Assembly (NCBI GenBank): GCA_009192285.1
Contig: CM018604.1
Span: forward strand, 4,249,746-4,313,745
Direction of reading: 5' to 3'
DNA length: 64,000 nucleotides
From: Morchella semilibera
Taxonomy: Eukaryota > Ascomycota > Pezizomycetes > Pezizales > Morchellaceae
Shown here: positions 46,288 through 57,857 of the stretch, one piece after another
Layout: every line of letters starts with the position of its first letter
How positions within the stretch are numbered: the stretch's first letter is position 1
The notes under the pieces: model-generated
Seen by the model: only the letters and a program-made list of their open reading frames with translations
Told to the model about the DNA's origin: nothing
The model's database searches: none
Program-made: the position numbers and the translations under genes

Positions 46288-47539
46288 ATGACGCTGGGAA
46301 TATATTTGGCCAAGATGGCCAGAGGTGGTGATAGAGAGCTAGAAATGTTGCTGCCCCTATTCGGGAGTAGTGGGGACGAGTCCGCCGGAGACGGCGAATC
46401 CGTCAAATCTCCTCACTCTACGGTATGTGCTTATCCCCCCAGCTCCCGTGCGTGTATCGTTTGATGTTTGTTCGATAAAGCTGTGATGACAGAGCCAATT
46501 GGTGATACTTTGGAATTGGACGATGGTTAACATATCATCAGGGTGATATCTCGCCCCATGGGTCTGCTTCGGGGAGCCAGCTGGTACTATCTGATGAACG
46601 TCATGACAGAGCTGTGAGTTATAATCTCCCCATGAGCCACAGTGATCAAAGTGATTCTCATAACAGAAACATAGAGCATCGAAGATGTCGAATGTCTCGA
46701 CGAGCCCGCTAAGGACCAGAAAACTCCCGGGGTCCCTCTTCAGGTCTGCTCTATCGGCAGTAGTAGTGGTAACAACTCCGTCTCCTCCACTGAGAATAAC
46801 GTCGGAAAAGGTAGGTTCTTCCCAGAATTCAAGTTAAAATAGCATTCGCGTAAAAAGATAACTAAATCAATTATTTATTTCAGATGCCATTAAACGCGCC
46901 GAGGCGGCTTCGAACAATCCTGGCAATGGAGAGGTCAAGAAGGATAAAGAGAACACTCCTGGCAAAAGTGCTTCTCGTGGTAAAAAAAAGGTCCTCTATC
47001 GCCCCAAGTTAGAGAAGGCTACGGAACATCCCCTATCGACTCCAGCGGGTTCCGTTGAGGGAAGTGCAGAACGCGATCGTGTCGGCGATGCTATTGTTTT
47101 CCAGAATTGTCCAGCGGTGCATGGGACCGGTCAAGAAACGAAGAAAACCTTCGAGAGATCTCAGGGGAGCACCAATCCCAATCCCCTTCAGGGTCTTGAG
47201 GTGGTTCCCGCAGAAGACTTCGATATCGACGATATCGAAGAAATCTTTAGGAGAATGTTTCCTTCCACAGCAGGCGAGTCAGTGCAAGAGCACAGGTCTA
47301 GCATCATAGGCAGCCACAGGGAATATTATCCCGTTAGAGGTAGAAGCGGGTACACTGCGCCAGCAAATACCAGGGTTTGTTCTTCAGTCGGGGATGATGA
47401 GGGAGATGAGTATGACGAGGAAGAGGGAGACGCTGATGACGAGGGTGAGTATGACGAGGAAGAGGGAGACGCTGATGACGAGGGGGGGGAGGAAGAAGAA
47501 GAAGGAGAGGAGGAGGAGGAGGAGGAGGAGGAGGAATGA
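46288..47539 (+). CDS. Acidic-tailed protein, unknown
   Basis: Four exons, 46288-46422, 46542-46613, 46675-46810 and 46884-47539, with introns of 119, 61 and 73 nt, all joins in frame; 332 residues. No known domain is recognised. The N-terminus (MTLGIYLAKMARGG) is hydrophobic-basic. The middle is basic and Ser/Thr-rich (KSASRGKKKVLYRPKLEK). Residues about 220-240 read DFDIDDIEEIFRRMFPS. The last ~55 residues are almost all Asp, Glu and Gly and include a perfect tandem duplication of 13 residues. Such acidic tails occur in histone chaperones and other nuclear proteins, so a chromatin role is possible but unproven. It lies convergent to the SDR gene. Confidence 0.65.
47408..47484 (+). repeat. 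39-bp tandem duplication in coding sequence
   Basis: Two near-identical copies, 47408-47446 and 47447-47484, encode EYDEEEGDADDEG twice. The unit is divisible by three and so keeps frame. Confidence 0.9.
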
Positions 47540-48966
47540 CAAAAGCTGCAAGGCACTTGGTTTTACTTCGATGTGATCCGTGAGTACCGCGTCTCTTTAA
47601 GCTTTTTATCCTGTTTGCACTAACCATCTTTATTGATGAGCAATAGTCCATTATTCGCCATCATCAAGTTGGAACGACCGCATGGCGGAAGGAGGTATCG
47701 ATACCTAGGTGCACCTTTTCTTTTTTTTCCCTTAAAAGTTTTCATATCAGGTTAGCTAGTCCGTTTGTTTGTAGATCTGGCGATCATCTCTCACAGCGAG
47801 TGAGAGTGCGAATAAAAAATTGTGGACAGTAAATATAGCTTTTGTAGACTTTAACTTGTTTTTTGCTCCGTGTGGTGTAAAGGACGGTGCTGTGCCAAGC
47901 AAACGTGTCTTGTATCGAGCCCGATCTTGATGTCAAAGTTCATCATATACGCATATCTTGCGAGACAGAATCATGCAGAAAGAACGATGGCGTGCTTTAT
48001 GACCTGTGCATTGTGCTTATTATTTCCTCTCGCTTAACTTTGGTATACAACACCCTGTCAGGCTCCCGTCGTCACATTAATTATAACCACCCTTCCAAAA
48101 GAGGCGCCATCGGCCGACTATCTAAAGTAAATTTGCGTGGTATTAGGGAAGGAGCAGGCGCCGGTATGTAGTAAATGATTGATATTGGGGTTTGGACTTC
48201 CCTAATAGGTAATATGATTACTAAAAAGAGTAGTGAATTGATTATTCGGTCTATGGGTAAAGCCCCTATTTTTATAGATAGAAAATAGATTCGTACAAAG
48301 AAAATAATCATCGGATAAAGAAAACAAAGAAAACATATCTCAAATTGGGAAGATGAATCCAAATAAGGAAACTATCTTTCCGATACGGAAAGAAGCTGAT
48401 GGGTCAACTTTCTTTATCTGGAAAGCAATGTCCAGTGCATACATGTGTTTACCGTCTCTGTCTCCCCGCAATTGATTGCGTTTTACGGTAATTTAAGTGC
48501 GAGGAATTTCGGGTGTTTAAAAGTTAGCCTAGAGTATAGGATAATATGTATCCTAGGGAAAATCTCAATCATGTTTAATCACTCGCATGGGCACATTAGT
48601 CGGTTGGGCATGCTTCTTGGCATCTTAAAACCGTCGAATTGTGGTCCTAGGAGTCGCAATTTTTAAGTGAGAGGTTTTCTTACAAATAATTGATTACACC
48701 TGAGGCTTTTTCCAAAACCCCCACTCGAGCCACTGTTCCGGGGCCAACAAGGTCCTCAGGTGGGGGTGCAATTGCAAATCTAGTTTGCGTCTAGCGGTGT
48801 TTGACTTTGAATTTCACTAACTGTAACCACACTTCATCATTGTTGCATGGACACGCACGCACTTTACGTGAGATTGAAAATCACTAATCACATTCTACTT
48901 ATGACTTCCAATTCTAATAAAACAAAGTTTGAATATTACATCCGTATAGAAGCCCAGCTTATCAAT
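47540..48966. other. Intergenic spacer with dispersed-repeat copy B
   Basis: The 3' flanks of two convergent genes, with the second copy of the dispersed repeat at about 48174-48435. No gene is supported otherwise. Confidence 0.5.
48174..48435 (-). repeat. Dispersed repeat, copy B
   Basis: The reverse complement of this stretch aligns with 6152-6390 over its whole length, with one ~35-bp segment (around TAGGGGCTTTACCC) present only here. A minus-strand frame runs through much of it (48081-48362) with hydrophobic composition, but the other copy is not open in that frame, so coding is doubtful. Confidence 0.7.
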
Positions 48967-50199
<1,233 letters not shown>

Positions 50200-50864
50200 A
50201 TTAGCTGATTGTAAAGAAGAGGTGGAAAATTGACGGGAGTTTAGGGAGTTTAGGGTAGATGAATCAATGAAGTATGGATGGTGAGAGAAGGAGAGAGGGG
50301 CAGTAGAAGAGGGATTCCTCGAAGGTAGATATAGAAATCTGGCCAGCTGACTGCTAGCGAGGTATTTACCAAAAGTTCGGCTGATTTGCCCAGACTGAAG
50401 CCTGGGCGACTAAAATGGTTTAGCAGCTTGAAACTTCTCTCTTGTCTGCTTTTGTCTGTGATGACGATATATCACTTTCCAGTGGCATCCAGCGATCTTG
50501 ATATCTAAAGGGAAAATGAGGGGCAATGCAGCTGCGGATAAGACGAAGAGGGTCCCTTGCGGGCTAGTAGATACATGTAGCTTCCGGCTAAAATCCAACG
50601 CTGTTCAAATCCAAACGTTGCAGCTCTAACTAAGGCCTAAAACAACCGCCGGTCTTCCATCCGGTTGATAGAAGTTGTCAACGTGTTACCCGGATACATC
50701 CCGCTTACCCTTCCAGATAAAGTAAGGTAATAACGGCATTGCCCCTAACCCTTGTGAAACTTCATGTAAGTACGGCACACGATAGGACAGCTTTGACCTC
50801 AAGAAAACAGCTTCAAGAAATACAAGTAACCCCGAAATTTCTCCGCTCACCATTTATCGCTATC
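50200..50864. promoter_or_regulatory. Shared divergent promoter of the SDR and FAD oxidoreductase genes
   Basis: 665 bp separates the two start codons. It holds duplicated GGGAGTTTA units near 50237-50253 and a TACATGTA palindrome at 50572. No clear TATA box is seen on either side. The head-to-head arrangement makes co-regulation possible. Confidence 0.45.
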
Positions 50865-52751
50865 ATGGGAGGGGTTGTATCAAGCATCAAACTTCTCGTC
50901 GCCTTCTCTTGGTCACTTCGCTCAGCCATTGCCCCTGTTTTGAAGCGGATCCAATCAGATCCGGGGGAGCCATGCCAAAATCCAACAAAGTCGTTCTGGC
51001 TTCAGGATCCACATCCAGTGGTATCACAGCATCAATCCGAAGAGTTGCCGTCTGAAGCTGATGTGGTTATTATCGGATCAGGAATAACAGGTACAGCTAT
51101 CGCAAAGACGCTACTAGAACCCCCAAACGGCAAGGGAGCCGGCAAACCACTCCGTGTTGTGATGTTAGATGCACGAGAGGCTTGCTCTGGCGCGACAGGA
51201 CGTAATGGCGGCCACATCAAGGAGGGTGCATATAGTGAATATGAATCTTTGAAGAGTAAGCACGGGAAGCAAATGGCCATGGAGATCATCCGTTTCCGCC
51301 TTGCGCATCTAGACGCGTTGGTCGCCATAGCCGAAGCGGAAGGCGAGGAAATGGTCAAACATAGTCAGATCAGAAAGTGCGATTCACTAGATATCTGTTT
51401 CGATGAAGAAGCTTGGGCGGGTATGAAGTACCGGCTGAAATTATTTCTTAACGACTTTGAAGATCAGAGAGGTTTATGGCAGCAGCATGGAAGGTATGAA
51501 ACGAGAAAGGTGCGTTCTGGAATATCTTCCCTGTCAGGTACCGTTCTATGTTTCCGTTTTCAATTCCGAATCTGGCTTGTTTTACCGCGACACGTGATAC
51601 CACAAATCCTACAATCATGATCATTTCCAACCAATCGGATAATTTTTTTCTATGTTAAGTTAAATACATATATGCGGTGGATTCCTCTACTCCAGCGTAT
51701 GGAAGGATGATCATTTACTTTTATCTTTTCCTATATTATTATTATTATTCTCGTCCAGGCGTCAGACATACATCTCCCTTTAGCCACTTTCTATCTCTCG
51801 TAGCTGCCATCATGTATCTTATATCACGGGAAAACTTTCACTCAAAAAAAAGTGAGTTATTGACTAACCGACCCTCATCAGCAATTTCCATTTCCTTCGG
51901 CCTTCGGAGCAATATCCTCACCTGCCGGTGCCCTCTGGCCCTACCGCTTCGTGACTTCAATTCTCCACCGTCTCCTTAAAAGCTACCCTAATTTTTCTCT
52001 TGAAACCTCTACACCGGCACTATCCATTACCACCTCTGAATCCTACCATTCCCACTACCTTGTCACCACCCCCCGCGGAAATATTCTCACCAGAAATGTC
52101 GTCCACGCCACAAACGCCCATGCAGCACATCTTCTCCCCGGTCTTCGAGGACTGGTCTTCCCTATACGAGGACATATGACAGCACAACGTCCAACCCAGG
52201 GTGGCTGTGCGTTTGGTGATGATAGAGACCGCTCCTTCAGTTTCACCTACGACACGGGCTTCGATTACGTAACACAAGTCCCCCCTCCTGGCGGAGAAGG
52301 TGACACCATGGTTTTGATTGGAGGGGCTCTATTCCAGACTGGCAACTTTGGTTTTGGCGAGGTTGGAGCTACAGATGAAGACATGAATATTCTCGCGTCT
52401 GCCCATCTCGCAGGCATTGTTAGCGCTGTTACCGGGAAGCATGGGGCGACAAAGGTTGAGAGTGCTTGGACTGGTGTGATGGGATTTACTCCAGACTTGC
52501 TGGCCTGGGTTGGGCCTGTTCCGGTGTCAATGGCGGGAGGACGGGGGAGGCCCGAAGGTGGCAAGGAGTGGGTTGCTGCAGGATATTGCGGGGAGGGGAT
52601 GGTGAACGCTTGGCTGAGTGGAGTGGCAGTGGGGAGGATGATTAACGGAGAGGATGAGGAAAATGTGGGGCTACCAAAAGCAATGTTCTGCACCGAAGAG
52701 AGGGCCAAAAAGGCGGACCTGCTGGATCTGGCCAACGAATATTTGGGCTAA
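50865..52751 (+). CDS. FAD-dependent oxidoreductase (DAO family)
   Basis: Two exons, 50865-51509 and 51882-52751, give 504 residues. The Rossmann FAD motif ADVVIIGSGITGTAIAK is at about 65-81, the acidic end of strand 2 (MLDA) near 100, and ATGRNGGH at 110-117 is the hallmark of this fungal DAO subgroup. After the intron come FPSAFGAISSPAGALWPYRFV, HATNAH and the C-terminal GYCGEGMVNAWLSG, which binds FAD. The family oxidises amines, amino acids or related C-N substrates to imines with H2O2; the substrate here is unknown. The ATG at 50865 (MGGVVSSIKLL) is chosen because it begins a hydrophobic N-terminal helix usual in these proteins; an upstream in-frame ATG region exists but looks like leader. 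The intron is 372 nt, far longer than the others in the window. Confidence 0.88.
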
Positions 52752-53965
52752 GAGGGGGCCGAGTGATCGTTTATGAACGAGATACAAGTCTCACAGGGCC
52801 ATAGATTCACGCCGCCGGCACGAGTGATGATTCGTTACTTTATTGCACTGTTATTAGCAAAATTCGAATATTAATTACGTTTGTCTAGTTTTGCCATGTG
52901 ATTCTTCCCAAAAAAGCAACTGCCGAAAAGCTCTCACGATCGCGATTCTGTGTCCCCTGTTCTTAAAATTTATGCCACGAAGTCTCGTCTGGATAAAGCC
53001 TAAGTTGAGTGAGATGTTCACGAGACCCCAAGCCTCACGATACTCGTTTATCCTACCCATCTCGTTGTGTATAAACCCGAGCTATGTAGGGCAGCCCTTT
53101 TGGTATTTAACCGGATCGAGTGAGGTCTTATGATCCGGTTAAACTCAAATTAGGCCCATTGAACATGAAGATGAGCGGTGCATTCAGTTACCGGGTAATG
53201 AACTTGTCAATGAGATGAGATGGATGTAGCCGGAAAAAGGGAAAGCTTAAATTCTTATCTGGGGCTTGCGGCTATATGCAGATTTCAAGATCTTAGTGAT
53301 TCTGAAGTGAAGACCCTAGCTAATGCCCAGACTTTGTATTAACCCCTATTACTAGTTGAAACTTAGGTTTAGGACAGTTATTCTTTTGGTCATCGCGGCA
53401 TGCATTACGAACATCACTATGCTTGGGCTTCCGCATCTAACTAGGAGGGTGTAGTAAACTGTGTATGTACGTGTTATTTGGCGGGCTTGCTAGCCGCAGA
53501 AACATCGATACAATCGGCGCGGCGGGTGAATCAGCGGAAGATAAAAAGGCTCGGTACCATACTTGATCTTTCGGAGTAATTAAATTTATGTACTTTGTAT
53601 ATATACCTGCATGTAGGTTTTCCTGAAGGCCTTTTTTTGTTGTTTTGTTTACTTCATTTATTACATCCAGCCCTTAGGCTATGGTAATGGGCCCTTTTCC
53701 TGAAGGCCTTACCATATGGGATGACGAGTTGCAGTATGAAAAAAACTCCACCACGTCAACAGCTGCAGCTTCCGCAGTGAAATTAGTAATTTTAAAAAGG
53801 AAATGTAGTTCGCAGCTAAATATGTAGTATTATAATACAATATAATCTCACCGTGTTATATGAGGTAGAGTCTAAATAAACATTGGTACTTGGTGCAATT
53901 AAATCATCTACATGTATATATTATAATTATGGTGAGATGATACCGCACGAAGGGCATCTAACCAT
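52752..53965. other. Intergenic spacer with retroposed tail
   Basis: No gene is supported between two convergent genes. The notable item is the short insertion at 53618-53708 flanked by a 14-bp direct repeat. A TACATGTA lies at 53909. Confidence 0.45.
53618..53708 (-). mobile_element. Short retroposed fragment with target-site duplication
   Basis: The direct repeats TTTTCCTGAAGGCC at 53618-53631 and 53695-53708 bracket 63 bp. Read on the minus strand, the insert starts GGGCCCATTACC, contains AATAAATG and ends in an A-rich tail (AAACAAAACAACAAAAAAA). A 14-bp target-site duplication plus a 3' A-rich tail is the pattern of LINE-driven retroposition, so this is probably the 5'-truncated 3' end of a LINE or a SINE. 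Confidence 0.7.
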
Positions 53966-54400
53966 TTATGTTTTTGGCTCAGGCTTCCTAACAACGACAT
54001 ATCCACGACCACTTGGGCTCAGATCAACTCTCCCCCCAGTGGCCATTCCCCAAAAAGTATTCTTAGTACAATCCCCTATTAACTGATTCACAGCCATAGC
54101 TATCTCCTCGCATTTATATAGCACACCATTTGCGAACATGTTGTCCTTGATTGGAGGAGGACAGACTCTGACTAACGCCCAGTTAGAGGCCCACACTGTC
54201 CTGCAGATGGAGGCAGAAGCGGCGAGAAATGGTGGATCTTTTTCACAGGTCGACATATCCATGATTCCCGTGACTCCCTTGATTAGAGGGTCGTGTCCAG
54301 GATCCATGATGCAGGTGAAGGGTGTGTGGGGGGTGGGGAGGACCACAGCGTAAACTGCGGGAAGGAGCAAAGAGACCAGGAAAGTGTTTGGTGTGTGCAT
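53966..54400 (-). CDS. Small secreted protein with six cysteines
   Basis: Single-exon protein of 144 residues from ATG 54400; the frame stays open upstream but this Met starts a clear signal peptide (MHTPNTFLVSLLLPAVYAVV). The mature part has exactly six cysteines (FTCIMD, STCEKD, SICRTV, VRVCPP, YKCEEI, GDCTKN), consistent with three disulfides, and ends in a Gly-rich segment (MATGGRVDLSPSGRGYVVV). No family is recognised. Size, signal peptide and even cysteine number fit the small secreted effector-like proteins of plant-associated and saprotrophic fungi; the role is unknown. A TATATATA stretch lies 65 nt upstream. Confidence 0.7.
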   Translation of the reverse strand: MHTPNTFLVSLLLPAVYAVVLPTPHTPFTCIMDPGHDPLIKGVTGIMDMSTCEKDPPFLAASASICRTVWASNWALVRVCPPPIKDNMFANGVLYKCEEIAMAVNQLIGDCTKNTFWGMATGGRVDLSPSGRGYVVVRKPEPKT

Positions 54401-54462
54401 GATTATGCTGATAAGTGAGGCACAAGTATCGGTTTTATTTGTTCGAAATTTAGACGGTAAAT

Positions 54463-54474
54463 GGGTATATATAT
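54463..54474 (-). promoter_or_regulatory. TATA-rich element of the secreted-protein gene
   Basis: GATATATATACC on the minus strand is about 65-75 nt before the ATG at 54400. Confidence 0.45.
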
Positions 54475-55397
54475 CTAAAGGAGTTAAGGTAAAGCAGTGG
54501 TGAACGGAAGGTGTACTTATACCCCTCTCTAAAATAAGGGGTTCCACAAACGCAACATTCTATAACTGCATAGTGGGGAAGTTTGGTTATGTTTTCTCTT
54601 GAAAGTTTTCGCAAGTTGAAACTTGAAACACATCTTTCAACGTTCGAAACCTTTGTCCTCGATCCTTAGTGTCACGTTTGGGAGTAAGACAGTGTTGAAA
54701 ATTGAAGTGTACACAGCGCTCGCGATTGGTTGAGAATAGTGTAAGATGGAAAATAGAGAGTACCAATGTCTGCTTAGGGCGGTGCTTAGATCAATTCAAT
54801 GTCGGCGTCAATGGTGAATTTTGAATCTCGTGCATGCCGTACTATCTCGAAGGCTTTCAACCATGCCTGACTAACGATGAAACGGCGCCACCAAAGCTTT
54901 CTATGAAGAGGAGGCCATAGCTAATCTTATTTAAAAAACCACAATGTATGCATATACCAAGGTATCTCATTTGCATGTGGCTACTCTGGTGAAAGGTTGT
55001 ATTCTCGGTTGCTTCAGGACTTTGATCGTAAGGCCTCATATCGCTGGGCTTGTGTTAACTCGCGCGGGGGATTGTCGTGTTTCGCTATTTGAGCGGAACA
55101 TTAACTGTCTCACTGCTATGGGCCTTGGCGGGGGGAGATCTCGAGTGATACTTTGTGATGACAGCATACTCGTTAATTAAAAAGTCGTACGACTTGTGAG
55201 TATGTGCGTGGGAACACAAAAACCATAAAAATCGCGGGTGGAGACACGTTTACTGGTTCTCCCAGATATAAGAGTCATTTGGTAAGCGGGGACAATAGTT
55301 TTGTTACAGAGAATAATAAAAGAACCTGTGACCTCCGCCGTCATTTTATCAGCCCGACTCCCTTTACACGTAGGGCGAACCGACAATCCTCCATGAG
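54475..55397. other. Intergenic spacer
   Basis: Nothing beyond promoter DNA of the secreted-protein gene is seen. No repeats or coding signals stand out. Confidence 0.4.
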
Positions 55398-55945
55398 CTA
55401 GTACTTCTGTTTGGATAAAATCTCCTCATATTCCTCAAGTTCGTCGTCATCTGCGGAGACCATGAGAACACTCACCCAGAGTGAACTGTACCTTTCATCT
55501 AGGTCTTTGAGGCTATGGAAGAGGTCAACAGTCTCTGCTAAGTCACACACCTCCTCTGGTTCCTCAGGTTCTCCAGCGGAAGCGCTGCGTTCAATATCTT
55601 CTTTGACACGCTCTATCTCGCTAATATGAAAGCTGCATGCACGAGAAAAGCGTTAGTACATCTAGGTATCAGTAAGGGTAGAGAGACAACTAGAGAGACT
55701 TACTCCCAACGGTCGATTCTCTCTTGACGCTTCTTAGCTACAGTGCGGAGTAAACTGTTTTCTAATTGCTTACATAAATACTGTTAGATCGCTGTTGCAT
55801 CGCTGATATCACAGTTACTACTGATATGGGGCCGGTTTCTTGGAACTCAACTGGTGATCTTTCTAGGGTTTTCAGGGGTCGCTACTGTTGGGGATCCCTT
55901 TTTGGTGTCGGTGGTGACGCCATCGGAGATCTTGCTAGATGTCAT
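55398..55945 (-). CDS. Small acidic helical protein, unknown
   Basis: Three exons, 55852-55945, 55704-55761 and 55398-55632, with introns of 90 nt (donor GTTGAG, acceptor TTAG) and 71 nt (donor GTAAGT, branch GTACTAAC, acceptor CAG). All joins are in frame and give 128 residues. The N-terminus is Thr/Ser/Lys-rich (MTSSKISDGVTTDTKKG). Residues about 32-70 form a charged helix (LLRTVAKKRQERIDRWD, then ISEIERVKEDIE) and the rest is acidic with leucine spacing suggesting a coiled coil (LFHSLKDLDERYSSLW, ELEEYEEILSKQK). No domain is recognised. The sharp splice signals and the uninterrupted helical pattern across the second join argue for a real gene; the first intron is the weaker one. Confidence 0.6.
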
Positions 55946-56536
55946 TTTGCTTGGATAGAATATTGCGGTGTCTCTGGCGGCGGTGTTTGAGGTGTTTGGC
56001 ATTGTGGTATGATCTTGCATTGTGGTTTTTTGTATTGATTGTGGTGTTCAATAGTTTGAGGATCCGGGGATTTGGTTTACGCTCGGAGTGCGTATTTCGT
56101 GGGATGGAAATCACGTTTGTAGCTTCCGTGATCTCGTACTACGAGGAGCCCTATATGTAAGGAGCGACCTGTCACGAATGTGATAACTAAACAGTGGATA
56201 TACAGGGGGAATAAAGTTTTACTAATTATGTAATTGTTCGGGAATTTGATTGGGCTGATGGTTGAAAGTTGATATGTCCTAGTCGCCTACTTTATGAAGG
56301 AGTTTTTGGTAAAGTGATGCAACGAGCTCAGTACTCTATTGTTGCGACCACCATCAACGCTAGACCCAGTCAACCTTCGCACTTTTGTTTTCATGTACTG
56401 TTATTACATAGCTCCACCTGATGAAATTAGATCTATAGAAACTATTTCCCAACTTTAGGCGTGGTGGCCAATAGCTGCAAAATTGTGGTTCTTTCTCGCT
56501 GTTGCATCACTTTGGGGGCCCCCGGGGTGCATGTAT

Positions 56537-56711
56537 ACAGTCGAATCTCCCTATAAGGGTACCCCTTATAAGAATAATCGCCCTGTAAGGGTATGTGTTT
56601 ACGGTCCTTCTGGCCTTTGCTCATTTCAAGTCACGCTTAGTATAAGGGCAAGCGCCCTATAAGGGTACTAATCTTTGGTCCCGACGTACCCTTATAGAGA
56701 GGTTCAACTGT
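56537..56711. mobile_element. MITE with pogo/Tc1-mariner-type terminal inverted repeats
   Basis: The left end begins ACAGTCGAATCTCC and the right end, reverse-complemented, begins ACAGTTGAACCTCT; both continue CTATAAGGGTAC. 23 of 26 terminal bases match. Internal sequence repeats the CTATAAGGGTA theme several times. At 175 bp it is non-autonomous. ACAGTYGAACCTC is typical of pogo-related fungal transposon ends. A TA flanks the left side but is not intact on the right. Confidence 0.8.
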
Positions 56712-57857
56712 TCATGTAATTTATAGTGGATGTGCGAATGTGGTGAAGGGCATGTCCCCGTGCTGTCCCACCAGGTCTCGATTACATAATGCATATAATG
56801 AGCAGCCAGTGATCCTCTGTCGCTCTTTCAACATCACTTAATATAAGATCAATAAGGTAACGATCTTGAAATAAAGTTGGATGAGATCGAGATGAGTTGG
56901 TGGATATTTATGTTCAATATTATCGTTGGGCGCCTTGTAGATAATTTATATATGATAATTGGTATAGAGAGTAACATAATGATTCGAACAAAAAAGCATA
57001 TACCGGCCTGATAAAAGTAATTTGGGCATGTAATTATCTCTAAGAATCGAAACCCGTAGTCGCCTAGGCATTGGGAATCGCGGCGATCGTTGTATCTAGA
57101 AAGCTAAGCCAATATCTGCGAAACCCAACGGAAGAATTTTGATGATACTAGTAACCGAGAACTTTGTCGGGGCGAACTCGAAGACATGATCGGCTTTCAC
57201 TTTCAGCTTGGCTAAGTCTATTTCTGTGTGTTTCCCACTCAAGCCCTTCGTACTCCCTTCTCACCTCTCATCTCCAATTTAAACATTTTCTACGATTTTC
57301 CGCACTTCAATGTAGCCAAAGCCGGTTAAATATTGTTCCAGCTAAGATATAGCCGTTGCTAAAATTCACGTATGCCCCTACTAGTCTCAAAATCTAATAC
57401 TAATCAATAGACAGAGGCCCTAGGCCATACGCAAGAAAGCTTGTCGTAGTCAGTGACAGTTTTTGGTTCGGTCTAGAATAAAGGGCCCAGGACAACCTTT
57501 GAATTTGGGGGTTTAATGGACTATATATTTTGGTTCGCAAAATGTAAGCCCCCACCCGGCCCTGATAGTTCTCGTCAAAGCCTTGGTAAACGGTGTTGAG
57601 TATTCCGCGGCGCGGGTAACCCTTTAAACTTAAAGATAGGTGTGACTTTGCGTTTGCTTGCTTTCTATATGGGTGTCAGTCTGGTATTAAAAGCGTCCAG
57701 GCGGCGGCGCGGCGGAGCCTTACCAGTTCACTACCTCACTCCACAGTCCCAAAATTAAAGGAGAAAATGGCCGAAAATTAGTTCTAGACTCTCACTAGAG
57801 TTACCTTGGAATACGGATGGCAGAAACATTGGGGACTGATGTGTACACACGTACATG

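Noticed and set aside
48174-48435. Nuclear copy of mitochondrial DNA as source of the dispersed repeat
   Set aside because: The hydrophobic frame suggested it, but no mitochondrial gene is recognisable and a diverged second copy exists, so a repeat family is simpler.
52891-53133. 80-residue plus frame
   Set aside because: No ATG context, no domain and no neighbour support; composition is unremarkable for random DNA.
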